From: Paracoccaceae bacterium
GTDB lineage: Bacteria; Pseudomonadota; Alphaproteobacteria; Rhodobacterales; Rhodobacteraceae
DNA: 64,000 nt
Direction of reading: 5' to 3'
NCBI GenBank assembly: GCA_030148005.1
Contig: JASBUI010000018.1
Coordinates: 1-64,000, forward strand
Part shown: piece after piece, positions 1-8,262 of the stretch
How the letters are laid out: every line of letters starts with the position of its first letter
Numbering within the stretch: the stretch's first letter is position 1
Position numbers and translations under genes: made by a program
Notes under the pieces: generated by a model
Told to the model about the DNA's origin: nothing
The model's input: the letters and a program-made list of their open reading frames with translations, nothing else
Database searches by the model: none

Positions 1-52
1 TCTGGACGGCGGTTTCGGATAGCTTGTCGGAAACGAGGACTTTGGGGGCCAT
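1..52 (-). CDS. serA: D-3-phosphoglycerate dehydrogenase, N-terminal 17 codons only (window edge)
   Basis: Partial gene: an ATG at 52 on the minus strand opens a frame reading MAPKVLVSDKLSETAVQ before the window ends. That N-terminus is typical of SerA (3-phosphoglycerate to 3-phosphohydroxypyruvate, first step of the phosphorylated serine pathway) in Rhodobacteraceae. It lies 66 bases downstream of serC on the same strand, the usual serC-serA order. The identification rests on 17 residues plus context, so it is likely rather than certain. Confidence 0.75.
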   Translation of the reverse strand, partial: MAPKVLVSDKLSETAVQ

Positions 53-84
53 GATAGCTCTACTTTCGTGCAATATGTATATTT

Positions 85-103
85 TGTACCGCAATGCGGT
101 ACA
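85..103. repeat. Perfect 8-bp inverted repeat between serC and serA
   Basis: TGTACCGC and GCGGTACA are separated by AAT. The hairpin sits in the 66-base gap between the serC stop and the serA start. There is no T-run after it in the direction of transcription, so it looks more like an intercistronic processing or stability hairpin than a terminator. Confidence 0.5.
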
Positions 104-118
104 TATTCAGGCAGGGGA

Positions 119-1273
119 TCAGGCGGCTGCGCTTTGCGCCGCGATCTCGGTCTGGAATGCCCATTCAAGCCATGGAAGCATCGCCTCAATGTCCGAGGTT
201 TCGACCGTCCCGCCGCACCAGATCCGAAGCCCGGCCGGTGCGTCGCGGTAAGCCCCGACATCCAGCGCCGCGCCTTCCGCTTCCAGCCGTTTGGCGATCG
301 CTTTGGCAAAGGCCGCGCCATCGGTGATGCGCGCATCGGTGAACTTCAGGCAAACCGAGGTGGTCGAGGCAGTGGCCGGATCATCGGCCAGGTTTTCGAT
401 CCAGTCGTTTGCGGACACGAATTTCGCGATGGCGCCTGCGTTGGCACCGGCGCGGGCAATCAGCCCTTTCAACCCGCCGACGCTTTCGGCCCAGTCGAGC
501 GCCAGAAGGTAGTCTTCGACGCACAGCATCGAGGGGGTGTTGATCGTGGCGCCGGAAAAGATCCCGTCGATCAGCTTGCCGCCCTTGGTCAGGCGAAAGA
601 TCTTGGGCAGGGGCCATGCGGGGGTATAGCTTTCCAGCCGCTCAACAGCGCGGGGAGACAGGATCAGCATCCCATGCGCCGCCTCGCCGCCCAGCACCTT
701 CTGCCAAGAGAAGGTGGTCACATCCAGCTTGTCCCACGGCAGGTCCATCGCAAAGGCCGCCGACGTGGCATCGCAAAGCGTCAGCCCGCCGCGATCTGCG
801 GGGATCGCATCGCCGTTTGGCATCCGCACGCCCGAAGTCGTGCCGTTCCATGTAAAGCAAACGTCGCGGTCGTAATCCAGCGCCGCCATATCGACGATCT
901 GGCCATAGTCGGCGGTGTGCACACGCGCGTCGATCTTAAGCTGTTTGACCGCATCTGTGACCCAGCCTGCGCCAAAGCTTTCCCATGCCACCATTTCGGC
1001 AGGGCGCTGGCCCAGAAGGTTCCACATCGCCATTTCGAAAGCGCCGGTATCAGACGCCGGTACGATGCCGATCTTGAAATCAGCCGGAACGCCCAGAATG
1101 TCGCGGGTGCGTTCGATCGCCGATTGCAGGCGCTCTTTGCCGACAGCGGCCCGGTGCGACCGTCCAAGCGGTGCGTCGGCCAGTGCGGCAGGTGTCCATG
1201 TGGGGGGTTTGGCGCAAGGGCCAGAAGAAAAACGCGGATTAGCCGGCCGCGTTGCCGGTGTAGTCTTGACCAT
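119..1273 (-). CDS. serC: phosphoserine aminotransferase
   Basis: 384 residues; second step of serine synthesis, converting 3-phosphohydroxypyruvate and glutamate to 3-phosphoserine. It matches the longer alphaproteobacterial SerC type throughout, with N-terminal [10 protein letters not shown], a substrate-binding GRSHR block and the PLP lysine in [13 protein letters not shown] start at 1273. It is followed by serA on the same strand and divergent from serB, so all three phosphorylated-pathway genes meet here. PLP also allows the related pyridoxine-pathway reaction (4-phosphohydroxythreonine), as known for the family. Confidence 0.96.
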   Translation of the reverse strand: MVKTTPATRPANPRFSSGPCAKPPTWTPAALADAPLGRSHRAAVGKERLQSAIERTRDILGVPADFKIGIVPASDTGAFEMAMWNLLGQRPAEMVAWESFGAGWVTDAVKQLKIDARVHTADYGQIVDMAALDYDRDVCFTWNGTTSGVRMPNGDAIPADRGGLTLCDATSAAFAMDLPWDKLDVTTFSWQKVLGGEAAHGMLILSPRAVERLESYTPAWPLPKIFRLTKGGKLIDGIFSGATINTPSMLCVEDYLLALDWAESVGGLKGLIARAGANAGAIAKFVSANDWIENLADDPATASTTSVCLKFTDARITDGAAFAKAIAKRLEAEGAALDVGAYRDAPAGLRIWCGGTVETSDIEAMLPWLEWAFQTEIAAQSAAA

Positions 1274-1297
1274 TGATGGTATCCTTACAGATAAGCG

Positions 1298-1369
1298 CCC
1301 CTCGTTGGGGAGGGGTGTCCCACCGCCGCAGATACGCCCCTGTCCGGGGTTTCACAAGTGATAACTTGT
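1298..1369 (-). promoter_or_regulatory. Structured 5' leader of serC (candidate serC RNA motif)
   Basis: Read on the minus strand, the leader holds three hairpins in a row. They are ACAAGT/ACTTGT at 1354-1369, CCCC/GGGG at 1337-1349, and CCCCT/AGGGG at 1298-1315. The last can refold, because CCCC at 1298-1301 may pair instead with GGGG at 1307-1310. A conserved cis-element called the serC motif is known upstream of serC-serA operons in Alphaproteobacteria. Position and hairpin layout fit, but I have not matched it to the published consensus. Confidence 0.45.
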
Positions 1370-1430
1370 CGCTAGAACGCCCCTTGAGACACTTTTTGCG
1401 ACATCCGCGTTCACTATCGGAAATTCACCC

Positions 1431-2303
1431 ATGCAGATCGTTACACTGACCGCGGCCCCGGGCGCGCTTGATCCACAGCTTGTCCGCTCGCTTCAGAGTG
1501 CATTCGGCGGAGGCGTTGCAAACTGGCTGGCCCCCGATGAGGCGGCCGAGTTTGCCATCGCAAACCGCCCGGTCAACTTTCGCGATGTCTGGCAAAGCGC
1601 GCAAGAGATGGGCGTGGACCTGAACATCCTGCCCGCAAAGGGCCGCCGCAAGAAGGTTCTTCTGGCCGATATGGACAGCACGATGATCCAGCAGGAATGC
1701 ATTGACGAACTGGCCGCCGAGGCCGGGGTCGGCGATCAGGTCGCCAAGATCACCGCAAGGGCGATGAACGGAGAGATCGGTTTCGAAGGCGCGCTGACCG
1801 AACGGATTGCCCTTTTGAAGGGGCTGGACCAATCGGTCATTGGCAAGGTGCTGGAAAGCCGGATCACGCTGATGCCGGGCGGGCGGACGCTTGTTGCCAC
1901 GATGAAGGCCAGTGGCGCCTATGCCGCGCTAGTCTCGGGGGGCTTTACCGCCTTTACCGCCGATGTCGCGGCGCAGCTTGGGTTTGATGAAAACCGCGCC
2001 AACACGCTTTTGGTGGAAGATGGCAAGCTGACCGGCAAGCCGGCGCTGCCAATCCTTGGGCGCGATGCCAAGATCGCCGCCCTGAAGGAAATCACCGCCG
2101 CGCGCGGTCTGGGTCTTGAGGGTGCCATGGCGGTCGGCGACGGGGCCAATGACCTTGGGATGCTCGGGCTGGCGGGCATGGGCGTTGCCCTGCATGCCAA
2201 ACCATCGGTGCAGGCCGAATGCGAGCTGCGCATCAACCACGGCGATCTAAGCGCGCTTTTGTACCTGCAAGGCTATGGCCGCGCCGATTTTGTGACCGGG
2301 TAA
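1431..2303 (+). CDS. serB: phosphoserine phosphatase
   Basis: 290 residues; HAD-superfamily enzyme that removes phosphate from 3-phosphoserine, the last step of serine synthesis. Motif I DMDST is at residues 80-84 (nucleophile D80, acid/base D82). Further motifs are the SGGF threonine/serine block and the GDGAND metal-binding motif. The roughly 75-residue N-terminal part is the usual ACT-like regulatory region of alphaproteobacterial SerB. It is divergent from serC-serA across a 157-base intergenic region. The ATG at 1431 is preceded by a weak GGAAA ribosome site. Confidence 0.96.
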   Translation: MQIVTLTAAPGALDPQLVRSLQSAFGGGVANWLAPDEAAEFAIANRPVNFRDVWQSAQEMGVDLNILPAKGRRKKVLLADMDSTMIQQECIDELAAEAGVGDQVAKITARAMNGEIGFEGALTERIALLKGLDQSVIGKVLESRITLMPGGRTLVATMKASGAYAALVSGGFTAFTADVAAQLGFDENRANTLLVEDGKLTGKPALPILGRDAKIAALKEITAARGLGLEGAMAVGDGANDLGMLGLAGMGVALHAKPSVQAECELRINHGDLSALLYLQGYGRADFVTG

Positions 2304-2317
2304 GGCCCGCGCGGGCC
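2304..2317. terminator. GC palindrome between convergent serB and the next gene
   Basis: GGCCCGC/GCGGGCC is a perfect 14-base palindrome filling the gap between the two converging stop codons. It could stop transcription in both directions, but no T-run follows on either strand. Confidence 0.3.
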
Positions 2318-2319
2318 GA

Positions 2320-3054
2320 TCAGAACCAGCGTTCCATCGTGGCCAATGTCGCGCCCCACCAGCTTTGAAACTCGGGCCGGGGAAACTTGGGCGCAGGCCC
2401 GCCATAGGCCAAAAGCCGGTCACGGGCGCTTTCCCACGTCAGGCGCGGGTTGGATTTGACCTGCATCCACAGCGCATCGGCCGAAGGCACCGAAATCGTG
2501 CAAAGCGCAGGATCGGCGGCAACCGATGCCTTGGGGTTCAGAACCGCGCGCAGCGCCGCGATATCGGTCAGCGTGTCGCAAGCGGCCTGATGTTCGATCG
2601 TATCGGTGGCCTGAGCCAGCGACATGCCCCAAAGCGGCACCGACCGCCCCGCCAGCGTATCACCGCGCAGCCCGTCAAGGCGGGTTGTGCGCTGGGCAAT
2701 GCTGGTGGCGGTGGTCACGGCGGCCTTGCGCAACTCGGCCATCTGCGTCTCTTGCGCGGCGCGTTCGGCCTGTAGGCGGGTCAGTTGATCCGACATCTCG
2801 GCGGTGCGGCTGGCCAGCGCTTCGACCTCTCCCTGAACGGACCGCAGCGTGGCCTGATTTTCCTGCGCCAGCGTGCGCACGCCAGTCACCGAATGGAAAA
2901 GCCGCGATGCGGCGCTGTTCATCGAAGGCACGGTCAGCGTTGCGGCGTTCAGCGCCAGAAGCAGGGCCGCGGCGATCAGGAAAGGCCCGTTCGTGGCAAG
3001 GCGAAACAGCCCGCGAACAAAGCGAAAAGGCAGTGTGACGGGTGACTTGCTCAT
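2320..3054 (-). CDS. membrane-anchored coiled-coil protein of unknown function
   Basis: 244 residues, not recognised. Residues about 23-43 form one hydrophobic transmembrane helix, followed by a predicted coiled coil (about 60-115, rich in A, E, Q, L and R). A C-terminal globular part contains two cysteines, possibly a periplasmic disulfide. The start is fixed by AAGGAGG six bases before the ATG, and this Shine-Dalgarno overlaps the TAA stop of the upstream asparaginase gene, so the two are cotranscribed and probably coupled. The shape (N-in anchor, periplasmic coiled coil) is all that can be said. Confidence 0.75.
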   Translation of the reverse strand: MSKSPVTLPFRFVRGLFRLATNGPFLIAAALLLALNAATLTVPSMNSAASRLFHSVTGVRTLAQENQATLRSVQGEVEALASRTAEMSDQLTRLQAERAAQETQMAELRKAAVTTATSIAQRTTRLDGLRGDTLAGRSVPLWGMSLAQATDTIEHQAACDTLTDIAALRAVLNPKASVAADPALCTISVPSADALWMQVKSNPRLTWESARDRLLAYGGPAPKFPRPEFQSWWGATLATMERWF

Positions 3055-3065
3055 GTATGGCCTCC

Positions 3066-4064
3066 TTAGATCGTGCTTTTGTACCGGCCGACGACGGCGC
3101 CGCGCCGATCCGTGATCGCCGCGTTGAAGTAGTCTTTCGCAACAGGGTGGTTTGCGTCAAGCACGCCCAGCCGGATCAAAAGCGCCACGATCGTCGCTTC
3201 AGAGGCGCGCGTGGCCCCGTCGGAAATCTTAAGCGCGATGCCGATCCCCTGCTCGGGGATGATGGCGGTAAAGACGCCCTCGGCCCCAGTCTTGACCGCG
3301 ACCTTGCCATCCATTGCACGCATCAGCCGGGTGCAGGCGCGCCCCTCACCCGCGACAAGATCGGGATGCCGCGACATCGCCGCGGTCAGGCGCGACATGG
3401 CGCGGGCGCGCGGCGAGCTGCCATCATCACCGTCTTTTGCTGCCACCGCAAAGCGGGCCATCGCGCGTGCAACCCCGCCAAGGGTCGATACGAAATTGGG
3501 CGCCGAGCAGCCGTCGATGCCATAGCCTGGGCTGGTCTCACCGGTTGTTTCCTCAAAGGCCTCGCGCACCGCAAGCTGAACCGGGTGATCCACCTCGACA
3601 TATTCGGGCCCGGCGCCAAGGTGACGGGTCAGCGTCAGAAAGCCGCTGTGTTTGCCCGAACAGTTGTTGTGGATGCGGCAGGGCGTCTGGTCGGAACAGA
3701 TCATCTCTGTCCGCGCCTGCCGGTCATCGGGAAGCTGGGTGCCGCAGCGAAAGTCGTCATCGCCCTTGCCGATCGCTTCCAGCCACGCCTTGATCCGGTC
3801 GGTGTGGATACGCGCGCCGTTGTGCGAGGCGCAGGACAGCGCAAGGTGTTCATCCGTCAAACCGGCAGAATCCGCAGCGCCGCTTTCGATCAGCGGCAGG
3901 GCCTGGATCATCTTGATTGCCGAGCGGGGAAAGACCAACTGATCGGGGTTGCCCCAGCCCTCGACGATATCGCCCGAAGCGCTTGCGATCGCCACATGTC
4001 CCTGGTGCAGGCTTTCCAGAAAATCGCCGCGCCACGCCTCTACCAGCGTCACCGGTGCCGTCAT
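3066..4064 (-). CDS. L-asparaginase of the Rhizobium etli type II (Asparaginase_II) family
   Basis: 332 residues from the ATG at 4064, chosen because AGGAAAGG lies nine bases upstream; a longer frame starts at 4085. Hydrolyses asparagine to aspartate and ammonia. With this start the serine-lysine pair of the family falls at S48 and K51 (SAIK), and the metal/catalytic block NCSGKHSG puts Cys at 135 and Lys at 138. These numbers equal those reported for the R. etli enzyme ReAV. A further conserved Cys is in DGCSAP at 186. It is unrelated in fold to E. coli AnsA/AnsB. It is first gene of a two-gene unit with the coiled-coil protein downstream. Confidence 0.9.
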   Translation of the reverse strand: MTAPVTLVEAWRGDFLESLHQGHVAIASASGDIVEGWGNPDQLVFPRSAIKMIQALPLIESGAADSAGLTDEHLALSCASHNGARIHTDRIKAWLEAIGKGDDDFRCGTQLPDDRQARTEMICSDQTPCRIHNNCSGKHSGFLTLTRHLGAGPEYVEVDHPVQLAVREAFEETTGETSPGYGIDGCSAPNFVSTLGGVARAMARFAVAAKDGDDGSSPRARAMSRLTAAMSRHPDLVAGEGRACTRLMRAMDGKVAVKTGAEGVFTAIIPEQGIGIALKISDGATRASEATIVALLIRLGVLDANHPVAKDYFNAAITDRRGAVVGRYKSTI

Positions 4065-4261
4065 TTGAGAATTCCTTTCCTGCATTGATCAATCTTTGGC
4101 AATTTTCCGCCAACAGGGCTTTCGCGCCATTGCGATTTCGCGCTAAAGTCCCGCTTATCGAGTTGAACAGGCGGCTGCTAGAAGAAAAACCAAAACTACG
4201 GGTCGTAACGGGCCGTGGCAGGCACCTGAAAAGAGGCATGGACAGCTGGAGGCTGTAGAGA

Positions 4262-4801
4262 ATGATTTCTAATTTCGCACGCGTTTTGGGTGCAGGTTTT
4301 CTGATGGTTGCGGCCACGGGTATCGTGACAGGCGCCAAGGCTCAGGACTCAACGAACCGGGTTGCCGCCAAGACCGACTGGAGCGTTTTCGTCGAAAGCG
4401 ACCCGACCGAATGCTGGGGCGTCTCGGCCCCCAAGGTGACGGTGAACAAGAAGGATGGCCGCGTTGTCGCGGTGCGCCGCGGCGATATCCTTTTGTTTGT
4501 CTCCTACCGGCCGGGCAAGGGCGTCAAGGGCGAGGTGTCTTTCACCGGCGGCTATCCCTTTGCGGGCGGATCGACCGTATCGCTGGAGATCAGCGGCAAC
4601 AGCTTTGAGCTTTTCACCGATGGTGAATGGGCATGGTCGGCATCCACGGGCGATGACGCCAAGATCATCACCGCCATGAAGCGCGGCAGCGAAGCCAAGC
4701 TGACCGGGCGTTCGGGCCGGGGTACGGTGACCGAAGACACATTCTCACTTTTGGGCTTTACCGCCGCTTTGGAAGAAGCCGAGGCACGCTGTTCCGGCTA
4801 A
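4262..4801 (+). CDS. invasion-associated locus B (IalB) family secreted protein
   Basis: 179 residues with a signal peptide (about 1-27, cleavage after AKA). The mature part starts with the IalB hallmark DWSVFVES..ECWGVS. Two cysteines, one in TECW and one near the C-terminus, are the only ones and could form a disulfide. IalB proteins were named in Bartonella, but the family is widespread in free-living alphaproteobacteria, where its role is unknown. GGAGG lies upstream of the ATG. Precedes rlmN on the same strand. Confidence 0.8.
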   Translation: MISNFARVLGAGFLMVAATGIVTGAKAQDSTNRVAAKTDWSVFVESDPTECWGVSAPKVTVNKKDGRVVAVRRGDILLFVSYRPGKGVKGEVSFTGGYPFAGGSTVSLEISGNSFELFTDGEWAWSASTGDDAKIITAMKRGSEAKLTGRSGRGTVTEDTFSLLGFTAALEEAEARCSG

Positions 4802-4834
4802 GGCCGGCCCGGCCGGCAGGCGTGATCCAGCGGA

Positions 4835-4865
4835 GGCGACCCTTTCAGGGATCGCCGCACCTTTT
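4835..4865 (+). terminator. Probable Rho-independent terminator after the IalB-family gene
   Basis: GGCGA-CCCT and AGGG-A-TCGCC pair around a TTC loop with one bulged A. CTTTT follows four bases after the stem. It lies 34 bases after the stop codon. Confidence 0.5.
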
Positions 4866-4984
4866 CTGACTGCCCCTTGGCGGGGCAGGGCGCGAAGCGG
4901 GGCAGGGCGCGGCACCTTGCCTGTTGGGTTTGCTGCGCGCATCCTGTATGGGGCGTTGGCAAATCACGAAACCGGGGGCCTTTC

Positions 4985-6163
4985 ATGGCGCAAGCACCGA
5001 TCACTCAGGACGTTCTGACCATTCCGCGCAAATTGCCGGAAGGGCCGCTGAACCTTGTCGGCCTGACCCGCGCCGCCCTGACAGAGGCGTTGATCACCGC
5101 AGGCACGCCCGAGCGGCAGGCCAAGATGCGTTGCGGCCAGATCTGGCAGTGGATCTATCAGAAAGGCGTTCGTTCCTTTGCGGATATGACGAACCTTTCC
5201 AAGGAATACCGCGCGCTGATGGCCGAGCATTTCGTCATCGAGGTGCCAGAGGTGGTCACCCGCGAGGTCAGCGAGGATGGCACGCGCAAATACCTTGTGC
5301 GTATCGCCGGCGGCCATGAGGTTGAGACCGTCTATATCCCCGAAGAGGGGCGCGGCACGCTGTGTATCTCATCCCAGGTGGGCTGTACGCTGACCTGTTC
5401 GTTCTGCCACACCGGCACCCAGAAACTGGTGCGCAACCTGACGCCTGCAGAGATCGTCGGCCAGGTCATGCTGGCGCGCGATGATCTGGGCGAATGGCCC
5501 GAGCCCGGCAAGAACCCCCATGATGAGACGCGGCTTTTGTCGAACATCGTTCTGATGGGCATGGGAGAGCCCCTGTACAACTTCGAGGCCGTGCGCGATG
5601 CGATGAAGATCGCCATGGACCCCGAGGGCATTTCCCTTTCGCGCCGCCGGATCACCCTGTCAACAAGCGGCGTGGTGCCCGAGATCGGGCGCACCGCAGA
5701 AGAGATCGGCTGTCTTCTGGCCGTCAGCTTTCACGCCACCACAGATGAGGTGCGCAACACGCTGGTGCCGATCAACAAGCGCTGGAACATCGCCGAGTTG
5801 CTGGAAGCGCTGCGCACCTATCCCAAAGCGTCCAACTCTGAGCGGATCACCTTTGAATACGTGATGCTGAAGGACGTCAACGACAGTGACGAGGACGCGC
5901 ACCGCCTGATCGAACTGATCCGCGGCATCCCCGCCAAGATCAACCTGATCCCCTTTAACGAATGGCCCGGTGCGCCCTATGAGCGGTCATCGAACAACCG
6001 CATCCGCGCTTTTGCCGACATCATCTATAAGGCCGGCTATGCCAGCCCGATCCGCAAGCCGCGCGGCGAGGATATCATGGCCGCCTGTGGCCAGTTGAAA
6101 TCGGCGACCGAGCGCGCGCGCAAAAGCCGCCGCCAGATAGAGAAAGAGGCCGGGCTTGGGTAA
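4985..6163 (+). CDS. rlmN: dual-specificity 23S rRNA (A2503-C2)/tRNA (A37-C2) methyltransferase
   Basis: 392 residues from the ATG at 4985; an open frame extends upstream to 4877 but lacks family similarity. Radical-SAM enzyme that methylates C2 of A2503 in 23S rRNA and A37 in some tRNAs. The cluster motif CxxxCxxC is C134, C138 and C141 (CTLTCSFC). A GEPLYN block and the C-terminal methyl-carrying cysteine region (AACGQL) are present, as in RlmN. Length is normal. Convergent with the TadG-like gene. Confidence 0.95.
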   Translation: MAQAPITQDVLTIPRKLPEGPLNLVGLTRAALTEALITAGTPERQAKMRCGQIWQWIYQKGVRSFADMTNLSKEYRALMAEHFVIEVPEVVTREVSEDGTRKYLVRIAGGHEVETVYIPEEGRGTLCISSQVGCTLTCSFCHTGTQKLVRNLTPAEIVGQVMLARDDLGEWPEPGKNPHDETRLLSNIVLMGMGEPLYNFEAVRDAMKIAMDPEGISLSRRRITLSTSGVVPEIGRTAEEIGCLLAVSFHATTDEVRNTLVPINKRWNIAELLEALRTYPKASNSERITFEYVMLKDVNDSDEDAHRLIELIRGIPAKINLIPFNEWPGAPYERSSNNRIRAFADIIYKAGYASPIRKPRGEDIMAACGQLKSATERARKSRRQIEKEAGLG

Positions 6164-6184
6164 GCCGGGCCTCTGACAGGTTCT
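6146..6184 (+). terminator. Hairpin at the rlmN stop codon, possible terminator
   Basis: GAGGCC-G-GGCTT pairs with AAGCC-G-GGCCTC across a GGGT loop with one G-G mismatch. It spans the TAA stop. A weakly T-rich stretch (TTCTT) follows, so termination is plausible but not strong. Confidence 0.4.
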
Positions 6185-6202
6185 TAAAGACGCAATTGCC
6201 GA

Positions 6203-7522
6203 TCAACGAGCGAGGCGGAAGTACTCTGCCTCGTAGTTGTTTTCCATGCCAGAGCCGCAAAAGCCCATGTTCATGTTCGACGTGCCGTCGATCTTGCCAC
6301 CAGCCACCAGGGACGCGCCCTGAATGCCGTTGGCGTTTGCAGCAAACTCGATATCGTCCTTGGCCAGAAGCTGGCTTCCGTAGACCATCAGGCCCGAGGC
6401 AAAGTTCATGCTTCCCATCGTCAGAAGCTTGGAACCGCCGCCTGCGGCGCAGTTGTCATTGCGGCCAACCTGAAGCGACGAGGGGCTGTTGATCGAACGC
6501 GCACCGGTCGAAGTTGTTGCAATGATCGAGGAATCGAGCACCGAAGAGGACGACAGCTTGATATCGCAGTTGGCAACCACGACCACGTTGGACAGCGTGG
6601 TTTTGGCATCAATCGTGATCCCGCCATTGCCGCAGTTGACCGTGTGAATCCGGCCCGGCGTAAAGTCCGACACAGTGAACTTCTTGCCGTTCAGTTTGAT
6701 CGGCGTCGTCGTTGTGATGTAGTCGGGCGTATACTTGGCATCGCCAACTTCAAGGCCTGCGATGATATCCGGCAGGCGGTTGATGATCCGCAAACGGTAG
6801 CTTCCCGAGCGCAGGGCGGATTCAAGGCCGTCGTTGCTTTTAAAGCCCGACTGCGGCAGGTCGATGTCGTTGATATTGGGCATCGAAACGACCGTACCGG
6901 GTTCAAAGGTGTTGTTGTTGTTCATCGAAACATAGCTGTTCGAGTGAATGCAGAAACCGTTGGAGAAACTGTTGTTGGACTGGATGTCGACAACGCCGTC
7001 AGCCACGAAACCTTCGCGGAAGCACATCGGGCGGTAGGTTGTGAAGACGGCTGGGGTTGTAACGCCCCATGTGTCCTTGCCAACCCAGTTCGACACAAAG
7101 CCCTGAATGGCATTGTGGGTGCCTTCGGTCCGCTTTGTCGTCACCATGACAGCCTCTTTCGAAGTGTCGTCGATCTTGAACGTCTGGTCGACGTAATCCC
7201 ATGTGCCGAACTTGATATCGGCGGTCGAAAGAACCTCGCCATAGTTGGTTGTGGGCATCGCATGCTCAGCCACACGAACCGCCATTGCCTTGGATTCCTC
7301 AGCCGTATGCGTATCGCGATAGTAAAGCGCCGCATGGGCGGCGGAATCGGCAGACATCTGAAGCTGGCTGCGGGCGGACATAAGGTTGGCGACTTCAAGC
7401 GAGAAGATGCTGAGTGTTGCCATGATCATCATTACATAAAGCCCAAAAACCGTAAGAGCGCCATCTTCGGAACTCCGAAAGCGCTTTACGGACGGACGCA
7501 CACTCTTGAGTTGCTTGTACAT
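6203..7522 (-). CDS. TadG-like pilus-assembly-related protein with beta-helix-like C-terminus
   Basis: 439 residues. Residues about 18-55 match the TadE/TadG N-terminus: a basic stretch, an EDGALTVFG processing-like segment, then one hydrophobic helix continuing into NLMSARSQLQ. After about residue 170 the chain changes to many short, N/S/T/G/V-rich strands with scattered cysteines. It resembles a parallel beta-helix of the kind found in polymer-forming or adhesin proteins. It is transcribed with the TadE-like gene 3 bases upstream. No Tad secretion genes (tadA, cpaB, rcpA) are in the window, so this is an orphan pair. Confidence 0.75.
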   Translation of the reverse strand: MYKQLKSVRPSVKRFRSSEDGALTVFGLYVMMIMATLSIFSLEVANLMSARSQLQMSADSAAHAALYYRDTHTAEESKAMAVRVAEHAMPTTNYGEVLSTADIKFGTWDYVDQTFKIDDTSKEAVMVTTKRTEGTHNAIQGFVSNWVGKDTWGVTTPAVFTTYRPMCFREGFVADGVVDIQSNNSFSNGFCIHSNSYVSMNNNNTFEPGTVVSMPNINDIDLPQSGFKSNDGLESALRSGSYRLRIINRLPDIIAGLEVGDAKYTPDYITTTTPIKLNGKKFTVSDFTPGRIHTVNCGNGGITIDAKTTLSNVVVVANCDIKLSSSSVLDSSIIATTSTGARSINSPSSLQVGRNDNCAAGGGSKLLTMGSMNFASGLMVYGSQLLAKDDIEFAANANGIQGASLVAGGKIDGTSNMNMGFCGSGMENNYEAEYFRLAR

Positions 7523-7525
7523 CGC

Positions 7526-7930
7526 TTAGTACTCCACGAATTGCGTCGCTCCGACCGTGAGGTCGAAATTCATAAGGGACGCGATCATATTGGTTGCAAT
7601 CAAATCGTTGACCGGGATTTTCACCACGCTTGTCACCATGCCGTTTTCAATCGTCGTCTTGGCGGTCACATGCTCGGCAAAGGCACCGATAGTGCTGGTG
7701 AGGTATTGTTCCACCTCGGCCTCGGTCTTAAAGCGGCCAACCGAAAGGTTTCGGTTCGCATCCTGGACTATCCTGTAAGCTTGGTTCTGACCAAAGAAGA
7801 CGAACGCTGCGTCCGCGGCCAGAGCCACGAATGCCAGCATGACAGGAAGCCAGAGCAACGTTTCGATCGTGGCTGTGCCATCTTCCCGGCGACGGAACCG
7901 CCGCAGTCTTGTTAGAATTTTCCCACGCAT
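7526..7930 (-). CDS. TadE-like minor pilin family protein
   Basis: 134 residues from the ATG at 7930, with GAGTGG eight bases upstream; a GTG four codons earlier is the alternative. The N-terminus is basic followed by REDGTATIETLLWLPVMLAF, the TadE signature of a prepilin-like segment with the conserved Glu, then a single transmembrane helix and a small periplasmic domain. First gene of a unit with the TadG-like gene. Presumed to act at the inner membrane or be assembled in a Tad-like pilus, by family only. Confidence 0.8.
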   Translation of the reverse strand: MRGKILTRLRRFRRREDGTATIETLLWLPVMLAFVALAADAAFVFFGQNQAYRIVQDANRNLSVGRFKTEAEVEQYLTSTIGAFAEHVTAKTTIENGMVTSVVKIPVNDLIATNMIASLMNFDLTVGATQFVEY

Positions 7931-8111
7931 AGTAGTTTCCACTCGATCTTGTCCCGATCGTTAATTAAGCAAATGAATGTGTGGGGATTATGGTTAGAAT
8001 GCGATAAAGCACTTAAAACTTAGAAAAATCGCGTATTCCTAGTAATATATAGAGATATTTGAATTCTTCTGGCGCGCGGTTGGAAGCAATAACCGACGAT
8101 CCCCGCCAACA

Positions 8112-8126
8112 TTTCCGTTACGGAAA
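8112..8126. repeat. 7-bp inverted repeat, possible operator
   Basis: TTTCCGT and ACGGAAA are separated by a single T. It lies in the AT-rich region about 180 bases upstream of the TadE start. The tight spacing suits a dimeric regulator rather than a hairpin. The regulator is unknown. Confidence 0.4.
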
Positions 8127-8169
8127 CAATGGGCCGGCGCGCTTAGGTCAATTCGACAAAGAATGTGGC

Positions 8170-8192
8170 AAAAAGCGGGCCGGATTACCCGC
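8170..8192 (-). terminator. Rho-independent terminator of the LOG-family gene
   Basis: On the minus strand GCGGG pairs with CCCGC across an 8-base loop and is followed directly by TTTTT. It lies 71 bases past the stop codon. Confidence 0.55.
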
Positions 8193-8262
8193 ATCTGCAC
8201 GCAAATTGGACGTTAGCACTTTTTATACTTCCAAGTGTTAAGGAAGTCGCGAATCTCTTCGC

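Larger units (their letters stand above)
7931..8262. other. 332-base AT-rich intergenic region
   Basis: Upstream of the TadE/TadG unit and downstream of the LOG gene. It is much richer in A/T than its surroundings, especially 7955-8080, and should hold the TadE promoter on the minus strand. It contains a terminator for the LOG gene and a TTTCCGT/ACGGAAA inverted repeat. I see no convincing gene; a 60-codon open frame at 8059-8241 on the plus strand has no ribosome site and no recognisable features. Confidence 0.6.

Noticed and set aside
68-1276. 402-codon plus-strand open frame opposite serC
   Set aside because: Antisense shadow caused by high GC at third positions; serC on the other strand is unambiguous.
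3042-4088. 348-codon plus-strand open frame opposite the asparaginase
   Set aside because: Antisense shadow; composition is Arg/His/Gly-rich nonsense and the asparaginase motifs are intact on the minus strand.
8059-8241. 60-codon open frame in the AT-rich intergenic region
   Set aside because: No ribosome site, no domain or membrane pattern, and it runs through a palindrome and the LOG terminator.
7931-8262. CtrA-binding sites (TTAA-N7-TTAA) for the TadE/TadG unit
   Set aside because: Several TTAA half-sites exist but none has the seven-base spacing.
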